Part shown: piece after piece, positions 8,383 through 15,794 of the stretch | How the letters are laid out: each line of letters opens with the position of its first letter | Position numbering within the stretch: the stretch's first letter is position 1 | NCBI GenBank assembly: GCA_902490445.1 | Contig: CABUDZ010000004.1 | Coordinates: forward strand, 1 to 52,115 | From: an uncultured Collinsella sp. | Lineage (GTDB): Bacteria > Actinomycetota > Coriobacteriia > Coriobacteriales > Coriobacteriaceae | Direction of reading: 5' to 3' | DNA length: 52,115 nt | Notes under the pieces: generated by a model | The model's input: the letters and a program-made list of their open reading frames with translations, nothing else | Told to the model about the DNA's origin: nothing | Database searches by the model: none | Made by a program: the position numbers and the translations under genes

Positions 8383-9192
8383 ATGTCGTTTCTAACTTCG
8401 ATGTTCAAGAACGAAAAGCCGGTTATCGGAATGCTGCACCTGCGTCCTCTGCCGGGCGATCCGCTGTATTACCCGGGCGGAAGCGTATCGCAGGTCGTGG
8501 AAGCCGCCAAGCGCGATCTCGAGGCGTTGCAGCAGGGCGGTGTCGATGGCATTTTGATTACCAATGAGCTCTCGATGCCCTATGAGCAGCATGTTTCTCC
8601 CTCAACCCTTGCATCGATGGGCTATGTAATCGGGGCTCTGTCCCATGATCTGTCGACTCCTTGGGGAGCTGAGGCAATTTACGATGGTGATGCCACAATC
8701 GAGCTGTGCGCTGCCGTCGACGCGCAGTTCACGCGCTGCAATTTTTGCGGTGCCTGGGCCGGTGATCTCGGGCTGATTAACCGAGATTTCGCTCACACCA
8801 TGCGTCGCAAGGCGGCGCTGCGCTTGGACGACCTCAAGCTTTTTCACTTCATCACGAGCGAGGGCGAGGTTTATCTCAACGACCGCACGACCGCGGACAT
8901 TGCCGATTCACTTCTCTTTAATTGCCTACCGGATGCGATGGTCATCGGCGGTTCGGCTGCCGGTCGTGGCGCTTCGGGCGAGCTTGCCGACGAGGTCCGC
9001 GAGCGTGTTGGCGAAGTGCCCGTGGTATGTGGCACCGGTTGTCGCGAAAATACCGTGGCTGACGTATTTGCTCACTACGATGGCGCGTTTGTCGGCACGT
9101 GCTTAAAGCGCGACGGAAAGCTGGATGCCCCGATTGATGTTGAGCGGGTGGTTCGTTTTATGGCTGCCGCTCGTACGGCGCGAGGGGAGTAG
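8383..9192 (+). CDS. BtpA/SgcQ-family TIM-barrel protein
   Basis: A 269-residue BtpA/SgcQ-family protein: IGMLHLRPLPGDPLY at the N terminus, GVDGILITNEL, GYVIGALSHDL, and VCGTGCRENTVADVFAHYDGAFVGTCLK, which forms the phosphate-binding end of the barrel. The ATG at 8383 is preceded by AAGGAG at 8371-8376. SgcQ is found in predicted sugar operons, and the family is thought to bind phosphorylated or nucleoside-like substrates. Here it lies between YjbQ and an FGGY kinase, so it probably acts on the phosphorylated product of that kinase, perhaps as an aldolase or isomerase. This is inference from context. Confidence 0.8.
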   Translation: MSFLTSMFKNEKPVIGMLHLRPLPGDPLYYPGGSVSQVVEAAKRDLEALQQGGVDGILITNELSMPYEQHVSPSTLASMGYVIGALSHDLSTPWGAEAIYDGDATIELCAAVDAQFTRCNFCGAWAGDLGLINRDFAHTMRRKAALRLDDLKLFHFITSEGEVYLNDRTTADIADSLLFNCLPDAMVIGGSAAGRGASGELADEVRERVGEVPVVCGTGCRENTVADVFAHYDGAFVGTCLKRDGKLDAPIDVERVVRFMAAARTARGE

Positions 9193-9198
9193 GCACCT

Positions 9199-10716
9199 AT
9201 GGCGCTCTATCTGGGTATTGATATTGGGACAAGCGCCTCTAAAGGCGTTTTAATCGATGATCGATGCAACATCGTTTGCCAAGCCTCTTGTGGACATGAG
9301 ACGGACAACCCGTGTGATGGATGGTACCAGCATGATGCTGAGGCAGTTTGGTGGGGCGATTTTTGCCGCTTGTCGCGCGAGCTGGTGATGCGATCGGGGG
9401 TTAACGCGGCGCAGATCGGATGCGTGGGCCTTTCCGCATTGGGTTGCGACTGTGTGCCGGTCGATACCGAGTGCAACGCGCTGGCGCCCGCGATTTTGTA
9501 TGGAGTCGATGCACGTTCGAAGCCGCAGATTGACGAGCTCCTTTCCGAATATGGGTCAGGTCGCGCACGCGAACTTTTCGGGCACGATCCCTGCTCATCA
9601 GATATTGCTCCTAAGATCTTATGGTTTAAGGAGAATATGCCCGAGGTGCACGAACGTGCCGCGAAGTTCCTGACGGCATCATCGTTTCTATGCGCAAAGT
9701 TGACGGGGCGTTTTACGGTGGACCGTTACTTGGCGGAGGATTTTCTTCCCCTATACGACCGCTACACTTGGAGGGTTGATGCTCGGGAATGTGCTCGTTT
9801 CTGCCGGCCTGACCAGATGGCGGAGGTAATGTCGGCTACCGATATTGCCGGGGCGATTACGCAGCGCGCGGCTGAGGCGACAGGGCTCGCGGCAGGGACA
9901 CCTGTCTTAGTGGGAACGGGCGACTCTGGTGCCGAGGCCATTTCGACGGGTGTATTTCGTCCCGGCGATATGATGGTTCAGTTGGGGAGCACGGCGTATT
10001 TCATCTACCTAGCTGATCATATGGTCGATGATGCCCGCCTGTGGCCAGGGACGTTTATCATTCCCGGAACTTACGGGGTCTGCGCGGGGACCAATACGGC
10101 GGGTGCACTCACATCGTGGCTGCGCCAAGAGCTGTATCGCGACGCCGTGGAGGCCGAGGGCCACGGTGGCCCCGATGCATATTCGGTTATGGCGCATGAT
10201 GCCGCCGATGTGGCGCCGGGTGCCGATGGGCTCCTGTGCCTGCCGTACTTTGCGGGGGAGCGTACTCCGCTCAACGATCCCGAGGCACGTGGCGTCTTCT
10301 TTGGCCTGACCGGAAGGCATACGCGAGCCCATATGGTTCGCGCCGCCTTGGAAGGCGTCGCGTATACCGTTGCATCCCATGTCGACATTATCGAGCGAGA
10401 GCATGGACTGCCAATTGGGCGCATTATGCTTGTCGGAGGTGGAACCAAGAATCCAGTTTGGATGCAGGCTATCGCCGACGTATGCGGGCGCGAGGTCTCG
10501 GTTGCCAAGGTTACGGTGGGCGCATGCTTCGGTGATGCCATCATGGCAGCTCTCGCAGGTGGCGCCTATGCATCATGGGATGAACTCGCCCAAGTCCTTG
10601 GCGTTGCACAAACAATCGTGCCCGATATGGATGCCCACGAGCTATATGCGTCGCGTCGTCATATCTTTGACGAATTGTATGCACGCAACCGTGATCTCAT
10701 GCACGAATTGGTGTAA
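9199..10716 (+). CDS. FGGY-family carbohydrate kinase (xylulokinase-like)
   Basis: A 505-residue FGGY kinase with the two actin-like domains complete: GIDIGTSASKGVLID (phosphate 1 loop), GCVGLSALGCDCVPVD, the substrate loop around KILWFKENMPEVHERA, GTGDSGAEAISTGVF (phosphate 2), LPYFAGERTPLNDPEARG and MLVGGGTKNPVWMQAIADV (adenosine loop). Length fits xylulokinase-type members. It is the last gene of the operon, six bases after the BtpA gene, and is followed by a strong terminator. FGGY kinases phosphorylate free polyols or ketoses, so the operon appears to handle a second carbohydrate moiety besides the FrlD substrate. The exact sugar cannot be deduced. Confidence 0.85.
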   Translation: MALYLGIDIGTSASKGVLIDDRCNIVCQASCGHETDNPCDGWYQHDAEAVWWGDFCRLSRELVMRSGVNAAQIGCVGLSALGCDCVPVDTECNALAPAILYGVDARSKPQIDELLSEYGSGRARELFGHDPCSSDIAPKILWFKENMPEVHERAAKFLTASSFLCAKLTGRFTVDRYLAEDFLPLYDRYTWRVDARECARFCRPDQMAEVMSATDIAGAITQRAAEATGLAAGTPVLVGTGDSGAEAISTGVFRPGDMMVQLGSTAYFIYLADHMVDDARLWPGTFIIPGTYGVCAGTNTAGALTSWLRQELYRDAVEAEGHGGPDAYSVMAHDAADVAPGADGLLCLPYFAGERTPLNDPEARGVFFGLTGRHTRAHMVRAALEGVAYTVASHVDIIEREHGLPIGRIMLVGGGTKNPVWMQAIADVCGREVSVAKVTVGACFGDAIMAALAGGAYASWDELAQVLGVAQTIVPDMDAHELYASRRHIFDELYARNRDLMHELV

Positions 10717-10737
10717 TGCTGCCGAATTGTACTGCCT

Positions 10738-10784
10738 GCCAATAGGGACTGCGTTGTGCGATTCGCATGTCCCTTGGCATTTTT
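10738..10784 (+). terminator. Terminator of the ten-gene operon
   Basis: An interrupted hairpin pairs AGGGAC..GCG with CGC..GTCCCT and CCAA with TTGG, followed by a T-rich tract (CATTTTTG). It ends the long plus-strand operon in front of the convergent tatD gene. Confidence 0.7.
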
Positions 10785-10795
10785 GCCCACAGGGG

Positions 10796-11578
10796 TTAGC
10801 GAAGGTCAAAAACAGAGTGCGCATTTGCTAAAACTACCGACTCGATGCGCTTTGCGTCACAGTTTTTGAGTGAGGCAATGTGCATCGAGGTCCTTGCGAG
10901 CGATCTGATGAGCGATTGCACACTTGTTTCTGTGTTTGGCTCGGCCGGCGCATCGGTCTCGAGCAGTAGACGGTCGAGTGGAATCTGTCGGGCATATTCG
11001 CGACCGCGCTTGGTGGCGAGCATACGCTCGTTCACGGAAAAATAGCAGCCTGCGTTTCGCGCACGGACGAACTCGTTCGAGGTACCGCTAAACCAGTGAA
11101 AGATGACGGCGGGGGAGTTGGGGCTTGGGGTGAGCAATCCATATGACTCAAGGGCGTCCAGTACGGTTCCTGCCGAACGAACAGCGTGAATCGATATCAC
11201 GCGCCCAGCAAGAGGGTGCTGCACGAGTGCATCGCAGAGCCGGTCAAATGCCTGTACTTGTAGCGGCTCGCTTCCGGCAAAACGAGCGGAAAAGTCGAGC
11301 CCGACCTCGCCGATCAAGCGTTCTTGTGCAGCGACTTCGCAAAGCAGATTGATTTCAGCGTTGCCACATCGTCCGTCGGCGAGCCACCAGGGATGGAGGC
11401 CGATGCCGGCAAAGATATTTGAACGGCCGCAGGCGCGCTTCTTGGCGCGTGCAAAGTCTTGCGGATCGACGCCGCAGGCAAATAGAATCAGGCCCAGCGC
11501 CGTTGCCTCATCGGCAACGGCGTCCGGGTGAGCCATTAGATCAAGATGGCAGTGTGCATCAAATAACCGGGGCTCCAT
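10796..11578 (-). CDS. TatD-family metal-dependent DNase
   Basis: A 260-residue TatD hydrolase. It starts with LFDAHCHLD (HxH metal pair), contains GIGLHPWW, LIGEVGLDF with the bridging Glu, a central His in VISIHAVRS, IFHWFSG and LLLETDAPAEPNTET with the final Asp. The family covers 3'-5' DNA exonucleases and deoxyribonucleases involved in DNA repair or turnover. It is followed on the same strand, upstream, by tcdA with a 14-base gap, so the two are probably co-transcribed. Confidence 0.85.
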   Translation of the reverse strand: MEPRLFDAHCHLDLMAHPDAVADEATALGLILFACGVDPQDFARAKKRACGRSNIFAGIGLHPWWLADGRCGNAEINLLCEVAAQERLIGEVGLDFSARFAGSEPLQVQAFDRLCDALVQHPLAGRVISIHAVRSAGTVLDALESYGLLTPSPNSPAVIFHWFSGTSNEFVRARNAGCYFSVNERMLATKRGREYARQIPLDRLLLETDAPAEPNTETSVQSLIRSLARTSMHIASLKNCDAKRIESVVLANAHSVFDLR

Positions 11579-11592
11579 CTCGGCGCGCTCCG

Positions 11593-12390
11593 CTAGTCTA
11601 GGCGCTGGCCATCGGCGCGCACGCGCTCGGTGCCGCGGCCACTGATCTGACGGATAACCTCGCCGGCGATCATCTGGCCCATGATGGGCGGCATAAAGCT
11701 GGCGGTTCCCAGCTCGGTACGCTCATGGATGTTGGAAGGGTCGCGGGGCTGTGTCTTAACCGATTCCTCGCAGCTAAACAGTACATGCAGGCTCTTGATG
11801 CCGCGCTTCTTGCATTCTTTGCGCATAATGCGGCTCATGGGGTCACGTACCGTATCGAAAATGTCGGCAAAGCGGAGGCACTCGGGATGGAGCTTGTTGG
11901 CCCCGCCCATGGAGCTAACCAAACGAATGTCGTGGTCCTGAGCATATTTGGCAATGGTGAGCTTGGCCGAGATGGTGTCGATGGCGTCGACGACGTAGTC
12001 GAGCTTGCCACCCGTCTGCTCCAAAACGCCCGCGAAGAACTCTTCGATGTTGTCGCTCAGCAGGTATTCGGTGCGCTTGATAACGCTGGCGGCGGGATTG
12101 ATGTCGTGGATCATGGCTTCCATCACGTCAACCTTGCGCTTGCCGACGGTGCTGTGAAAGGCGATGGCCTGTCGATTGATGTTGCTGGGCGCGACGATAT
12201 CCTTGTCCAGAATTACAAAATGACCAATGCCGCCGCGGGCGAGTGCCTCGCAGCAGTTGGAGCCCACACCTCCGCAGCCGAGTACCAGCACCGTGGCATC
12301 GGCGAGCTTGTCGAGTGCCTCGCGGCCCATGATGATCTCGAGCTTGGCATCGCGCGTCTCGTTGGGAGTTGCGGCTGTGGTTTCGGTCAT
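11593..12390 (-). CDS. tcdA: tRNA threonylcarbamoyladenosine dehydratase (TcdA, ThiF-like)
   Basis: A 265-residue E1-like adenylating enzyme of the TcdA/CsdL group, which cyclises t6A37 in tRNA to ct6A. Evidence: the nucleotide motif VLGCGGVGSNCCEALARGGI, DKDIVAPSNINRQ, VVDAIDTISAKL, then RLVSSMGGANKLHPE and the C-terminal GTASFMPPIMGQMIAGEV shared by the family. The start at 12390 has CGGAGG six bases upstream; an ATG at 12396 would touch this site directly. It is the first gene of a probable two-gene unit with the TatD gene. Confidence 0.85.
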   Translation of the reverse strand: MTETTAATPNETRDAKLEIIMGREALDKLADATVLVLGCGGVGSNCCEALARGGIGHFVILDKDIVAPSNINRQAIAFHSTVGKRKVDVMEAMIHDINPAASVIKRTEYLLSDNIEEFFAGVLEQTGGKLDYVVDAIDTISAKLTIAKYAQDHDIRLVSSMGGANKLHPECLRFADIFDTVRDPMSRIMRKECKKRGIKSLHVLFSCEESVKTQPRDPSNIHERTELGTASFMPPIMGQMIAGEVIRQISGRGTERVRADGQRLD

Positions 12391-12571
12391 AGACATCCTC
12401 CGATGGGGAAGCGAATCGTGTTTTAGCTATCGCCATTATAGGTATTATCGCGATTCCATTTGAGCCCTAGGGGCTTGTTGAAATGAGGCAGTGATTCGCT
12501 TAAGATGAAGCAGATGGCACCCGTTGCAGCGGGTTGGCCAACTCCCAAACACGTTTGTAGCGTGAGAAGTG

Positions 12572-12598
12572 GCCGTCTTCGCATTACGCGGGGGCGGC
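12572..12598 (+). other. G-U rich hairpin at the end of the small peptide gene
   Basis: Arms GCCGTCTTCGC (12572-12582) and GCGGGGGCGGC (12588-12598) pair fully in a plus-strand transcript when G-U pairs are allowed, but give C-A mismatches on the minus strand. This asymmetry points to a plus-strand RNA antisense to the 3' end of the 28-residue peptide gene, as in type I toxin-antitoxin pairs. The reading is tentative. Confidence 0.4.
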
Positions 12599-12684
12599 TA
12601 TTTCATTCGACCTCCAATGTGGATGCCGAGCTCCACAGCCGCGATTACAAGCAACAACAACGTCAGGACATCGTTAATACTCAT
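12598..12684 (-). CDS. 28-residue hydrophobic membrane peptide (type I toxin-like)
   Basis: A short gene with a good ribosome site (AAGGAG seven bases before ATG 12684). It encodes a single membrane helix: MSINDVLTLLLLVIAAVELG followed by HIGGRMK, a short polar basic tail. Size, one helix and basic tail are those of holin-like type I toxins. A G-U rich hairpin that favours the opposite strand overlaps its stop codon. It could instead be a small regulatory membrane peptide. The 450-bp gap between tcdA and sdpR holds nothing else that looks coding. Confidence 0.55.
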   Translation of the reverse strand: MSINDVLTLLLLVIAAVELGIHIGGRMK

Positions 12685-12779
12685 AGTCCATCTCCTTCTT
12701 GGGAAGAGGGAGCTGGCCCATCTGCTTCTGGACCCATTGTATCTAAAAACGAACGAATGTTCTATACATAACATTGCTA

Positions 12780-12817
12780 TTAGATAGTTAGACAAACATC
12801 TAAATATCGAGTATAGT
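12780..12817 (+). promoter_or_regulatory. Promoter and operator of sdpR-sdpI
   Basis: TTAGAC (12788-12793) and TATAGT (12812-12817) form a promoter with 18-base spacing. The -35 element lies inside an inverted repeat TTAGAT/ATCTAA (12780-12785 and 12798-12803). This is a plausible binding site for the ArsR-family protein encoded just downstream, consistent with autoregulation of SdpR-type repressors. Confidence 0.6.
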
Positions 12818-12851
12818 GTGCACGTCATGAGAGATGATGAGAGGAGGTCTT

Positions 12852-13130
12852 ATGCCGGGAGAGGGTTTTAAGGCGCTTGCCGATCCAACGCGACGGCGTA
12901 TTTTGGAGTTGCTGCGCGAAGGCAATTGCACGGCGGGGGAGCTCGCCGAGCATTTCGACATAAGCAAACCGTCGCTCAGCCATCATCTGGCAACGCTTAA
13001 AAACGCCGGGCTGGTGACCGATGAGCGCCATGGCCAAAACATCGTTTACAGCTTAAATACCACCGTCATGCAGGACTTGATTGGCTGGTTTATGGGCTTT
13101 ACAAACACTGAAGGTGATAAGGATGAATAA
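12852..13130 (+). CDS. sdpR: SdpR-type ArsR-family autorepressor
   Basis: A 92-residue winged-helix repressor: FKALADPTRRRILELLREG, CTAGELAEHFDISKPSLSHH (recognition helix) and LKNAGLVTDERHGQNIVYSL, the standard ArsR/SdpR pattern. It has no cysteine pair for metal sensing, which fits the SdpR subgroup. ATG 12852 has GAGGAGGT six bases upstream, better than the ATG at 12834. Its last codons overlap the start of sdpI, indicating translational coupling. In Bacillus, SdpR represses its own operon and is pulled to the membrane when SdpI binds the SdpC toxin; a similar circuit is inferred here. Confidence 0.85.
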   Translation: MPGEGFKALADPTRRRILELLREGNCTAGELAEHFDISKPSLSHHLATLKNAGLVTDERHGQNIVYSLNTTVMQDLIGWFMGFTNTEGDKDE

Positions 13131-13827
13131 CGAAAACAAGGGCATTCACGCCACGGGGGTATCGTCGCGCGTGTGGATTGCACTGGTCGCTCTGTGCGTT
13201 GCCAATGTCGCAGCGCATCTGATAGTGATGCCGAGCCTGCCGGCGCAGATTCCCACGCACTGGGGCGCGAATGGCGCCGTCGACGGTTGGGGCCCTAGCT
13301 GGATGGCCTCCGCGCTCGGCGTGTTGCCTCTGGCACTTCTCGCGATGTTCTACGTCGTGCCACGCATTGACCCCAAGGGCGAGGCGTATCGGACCTCGGG
13401 TAAGTTCTATCAGGGCTTCGTAATCGCCTTCACGCTGCTCATGTGTGCCATAAGCTGGCTGGGGGAGCTAACGGTGTGGGGCATCGTGCCGGTGGTAGGA
13501 ACGGTCAATTTGCTGGTATCAGGCGCTATCGGCTTGCTCTTTATTGGTATGGGCAACTACTTACCGCGCGTAAAGCAGAACTACACGCTCGGTATCAAGA
13601 CGCCCTGGGCGCTTGCCGATCCCGAGAACTGGCGCCGTACGCAGCGTTTTGGCGGTGCCTGCTTTATGGTGCTGGGCGTTGGCCTGATTGTGATGGGCGT
13701 GGCGGGTAGCGTGCTTTCGAGTGAAGTCGTCGCCGCGGTGATTGCGGTTCTGGCGTTTGGTTCAGCTGGAGCTGCCTACGTCTATTCGTATCTGCTGTGG
13801 CGCAAATCGCAGCGAGCCGCTCGTTAA
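13123..13827 (+). CDS. sdpI: SdpI-family immunity/signal membrane protein
   Basis: A 234-residue membrane protein with about six hydrophobic segments. It holds the DUF1648 region (PAQIPTHWGANGAVDGWG) and the SdpI signature region GNYLPRVKQNYTLGIKTPWA followed by DPENWRRTQRFGG. This pairing of domains is the usual SdpI form that protects against, and senses, SdpC-like killing peptides. AAGG precedes ATG 13123, which overlaps the end of sdpR by eight bases. No SdpC-like toxin gene is visible in the window, so the pair may defend against neighbours or respond to another cue. Confidence 0.85.
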   Translation: MNNENKGIHATGVSSRVWIALVALCVANVAAHLIVMPSLPAQIPTHWGANGAVDGWGPSWMASALGVLPLALLAMFYVVPRIDPKGEAYRTSGKFYQGFVIAFTLLMCAISWLGELTVWGIVPVVGTVNLLVSGAIGLLFIGMGNYLPRVKQNYTLGIKTPWALADPENWRRTQRFGGACFMVLGVGLIVMGVAGSVLSSEVVAAVIAVLAFGSAGAAYVYSYLLWRKSQRAAR

Positions 13828-13893
13828 GGTTGCGGAAAACTAGCGTACGCAGTTCATAGTATGTTCCGGGGGATTTTTCCCAGGTAGTATTAG

Positions 13894-13920
13894 GGGGTGT
13901 GGGCAACCATGCCCCTTTTT
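13894..13920 (+). terminator. Terminator or attenuator between sdpI and the ABC-F gene
   Basis: A 9-bp stem GGGGTGTGG/CCATGCCCC with a GCAA tetraloop is followed by five T. It ends the sdpRI unit or acts as an attenuator in the leader of the ABC-F gene that starts 91 bases later; ABC-F genes are often controlled that way. Confidence 0.7.
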
Positions 13921-14011
13921 CGTTTAGTTTCAGAGCTGGTTTCCTCATTTCGTTTCCACTAAAGCGAATCAAGAATAGGGAAACAGAAGGTAGAAAGGAT
14001 AAAACAGGCAA

Positions 14012-15691
14012 ATGGCGGAGTTTATCTACCAGATGTATCAGGCTCGTAAGGCCCATGGCGACAAGGTAATCCTTGACGACGTGACCCTGAGCTTCTACCC
14101 CGGTGCCAAGATCGGCGTCGTGGGCCCCAACGGCATGGGTAAGTCGACCCTGCTCAAGATCATGGCCGGTATCGAGGAAGTCTCCAACGGCGATGCCAGG
14201 CTTACCCCCGGCTACACCGTGGGCATCCTGCAGCAGGAGCCGCCGCTCGATGACGACAAGACCGTCATCGAGAACGTGCGCATGGCGTTTGGCGACATGA
14301 TCGCCAAGGTCGATCGCTTCAACAAGATCGGCGAGGAGATGTGCGACCCGGATTGCGACATGGACGCCCTCATGGCCGAGATGGGCAAGCTCCAGGACGA
14401 GATCGATGCCGCCGACGGCTGGGATATCGATTCCAAGCTCGGCCAGGCCATGGACGCCCTGCAGCTGCCCGATTCCGACATGCCGGTCAACGTGCTCTCT
14501 GGCGGCGAGCGCCGTCGCGTGGCCCTGTGCAAGCTGCTGCTCGAGGCTCCCGACCTGCTGCTGCTCGACGAGCCCACGAACCACCTGGACGCCGAGTCGA
14601 TCCTGTGGCTCGAGCACTTCCTGCACAACTACCAGGGCGCGGTGCTTGCCGTCACACACGATCGCTACTTCCTGGATAACGTTGCCGAGTGGATCTGCGA
14701 GGTCGACCGCGGTCACCTTTATCCCTACAAGGGCAATTACTCCACGTATCTGGAGACCAAGGCCGCGCGTATCGAGGCCCAGGGCAACCGTGACGCCAAG
14801 CTCGCCAAGCGCATGGAGGCCGAGCTCGAGTGGGTACGCAGCTCGCCCAAGGCTCGCCAGGCCAAGAACAAGGCCCGTCTGGCTCGCTACGAGGAGATGG
14901 AGGCCGAGGCCCGCGCAAGCCAGAAGCTCGACTGGACCGACATCCGCATCCCTGTGGGCCCGCGTCTGGGCAACAAGGTGCTCGAGGCCCATCACCTGCA
15001 CAAGGAGTTCGATGGCCGCGTGCTCATCGATGACCTTTCGTTCACCCTGCCGCGCAACGGCATTGTGGGCGTTATCGGCCCCAACGGTGTCGGTAAGACC
15101 ACGCTGTTCAAGACGATTGTGGGCCTGGAGCCGCTGACTTCGGGCGAGCTCGAGGTGGGCGAGACCGTCAAGATTTCTTACGTCGACCAGAACCGTTCCG
15201 GCATCGACCCCGACAAGAACCTGTGGGAGGTCGTCTCGGATGGCCTGGACCACATGATGGTCGGCGAGACCGAGGTTCCGAGCCGCGCTTATGTGGCGAG
15301 CTTTGGCTTTAAGGGCCAGGACCAGCAGAAGCGCGCTGGCGTACTCTCCGGTGGCGAGCGCAACCGTCTGAACTTGGCGCTTACGCTCAAGCAGGGCGGC
15401 AACCTGCTGCTCCTCGACGAGCCCACGAACGACCTCGACGTCGAGACGCTGTCCTCGCTCGAAGCGGCGCTGCTCGAGTTCCCGGGCTGCTCGGTGGTCA
15501 TCAGCCACGACCGAATGTTCCTGGACCGCGTCGCCACGCACATTCTGGCGTGGGAGGGCACCGACGAGAATCCGGGCAACTGGTATTGGTTCGAGGGCAA
15601 CTTTGAGGCCTATCAGGCCAACCGCATCGAGCGTCTGGGCGAGGACGCAGCCCAGCCGCATCGTATCCACAGGAAACTTACCAGGGACTAG
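14012..15691 (+). CDS. ettA: EttA-like ABC-F translational ATPase
   Basis: A 559-residue ABC-F protein with two nucleotide-binding domains and no membrane segment. Domain 1: GPNGMGKST, LSGGERRRVALCKLL, DEPTNHLDAES. Domain 2: GPNGVGKTT, LSGGERNRLNLALTLKQGG, DEPTNDLDVET. The inter-domain region is charged and helical (EWVRSSPKARQAKNKARL), and the arm insertion in domain 1 is long, both as in EttA (energy-dependent translational throttle, E-site factor gating entry into elongation). Length matches EttA (about 555). Codon use is strongly biased to frequent codons, which suggests high expression. Confidence 0.88.
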   Translation: MAEFIYQMYQARKAHGDKVILDDVTLSFYPGAKIGVVGPNGMGKSTLLKIMAGIEEVSNGDARLTPGYTVGILQQEPPLDDDKTVIENVRMAFGDMIAKVDRFNKIGEEMCDPDCDMDALMAEMGKLQDEIDAADGWDIDSKLGQAMDALQLPDSDMPVNVLSGGERRRVALCKLLLEAPDLLLLDEPTNHLDAESILWLEHFLHNYQGAVLAVTHDRYFLDNVAEWICEVDRGHLYPYKGNYSTYLETKAARIEAQGNRDAKLAKRMEAELEWVRSSPKARQAKNKARLARYEEMEAEARASQKLDWTDIRIPVGPRLGNKVLEAHHLHKEFDGRVLIDDLSFTLPRNGIVGVIGPNGVGKTTLFKTIVGLEPLTSGELEVGETVKISYVDQNRSGIDPDKNLWEVVSDGLDHMMVGETEVPSRAYVASFGFKGQDQQKRAGVLSGGERNRLNLALTLKQGGNLLLLDEPTNDLDVETLSSLEAALLEFPGCSVVISHDRMFLDRVATHILAWEGTDENPGNWYWFEGNFEAYQANRIERLGEDAAQPHRIHRKLTRD

Positions 15692-15697
15692 TTTGAT

Positions 15698-15724
15698 GTG
15701 GCAAAGGGACAGCCCCTTTGTCAC
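15698..15724 (+). terminator. Terminator hairpin directly after ettA
   Basis: GTGGCAAAGGG pairs with CCCCTTTGTCAC seven bases after the ettA stop codon. The core GGGACAGCCCC resembles the GGGACAGG hairpins found elsewhere in this window. Confidence 0.55.
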
Positions 15725-15754
15725 ACGAACTTATGCTCAACCTGGGAAAATAAA

Positions 15755-15793
15755 AAAACGCGGCGAACGTTTTTGTGACGTTCGTCGCGTTTT
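15755..15793. terminator. Bidirectional terminator between ettA and the convergent gene
   Basis: Fifteen-base arms AAAACGCGGCGAACG (15755-15769) and CGTTCGTCGCGTTTT (15779-15793) with one G-U type pair form a terminator usable from both sides. It lies two bases from the stop of the minus-strand gene. Confidence 0.85.
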
Positions 15794-15794
15794 G

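Noticed and set aside
13664..15724. A 686-codon minus-strand open frame.
   Set aside because: It is the antisense shadow of the ABC-F gene, a result of high G+C and strong codon bias; the translation is low complexity.
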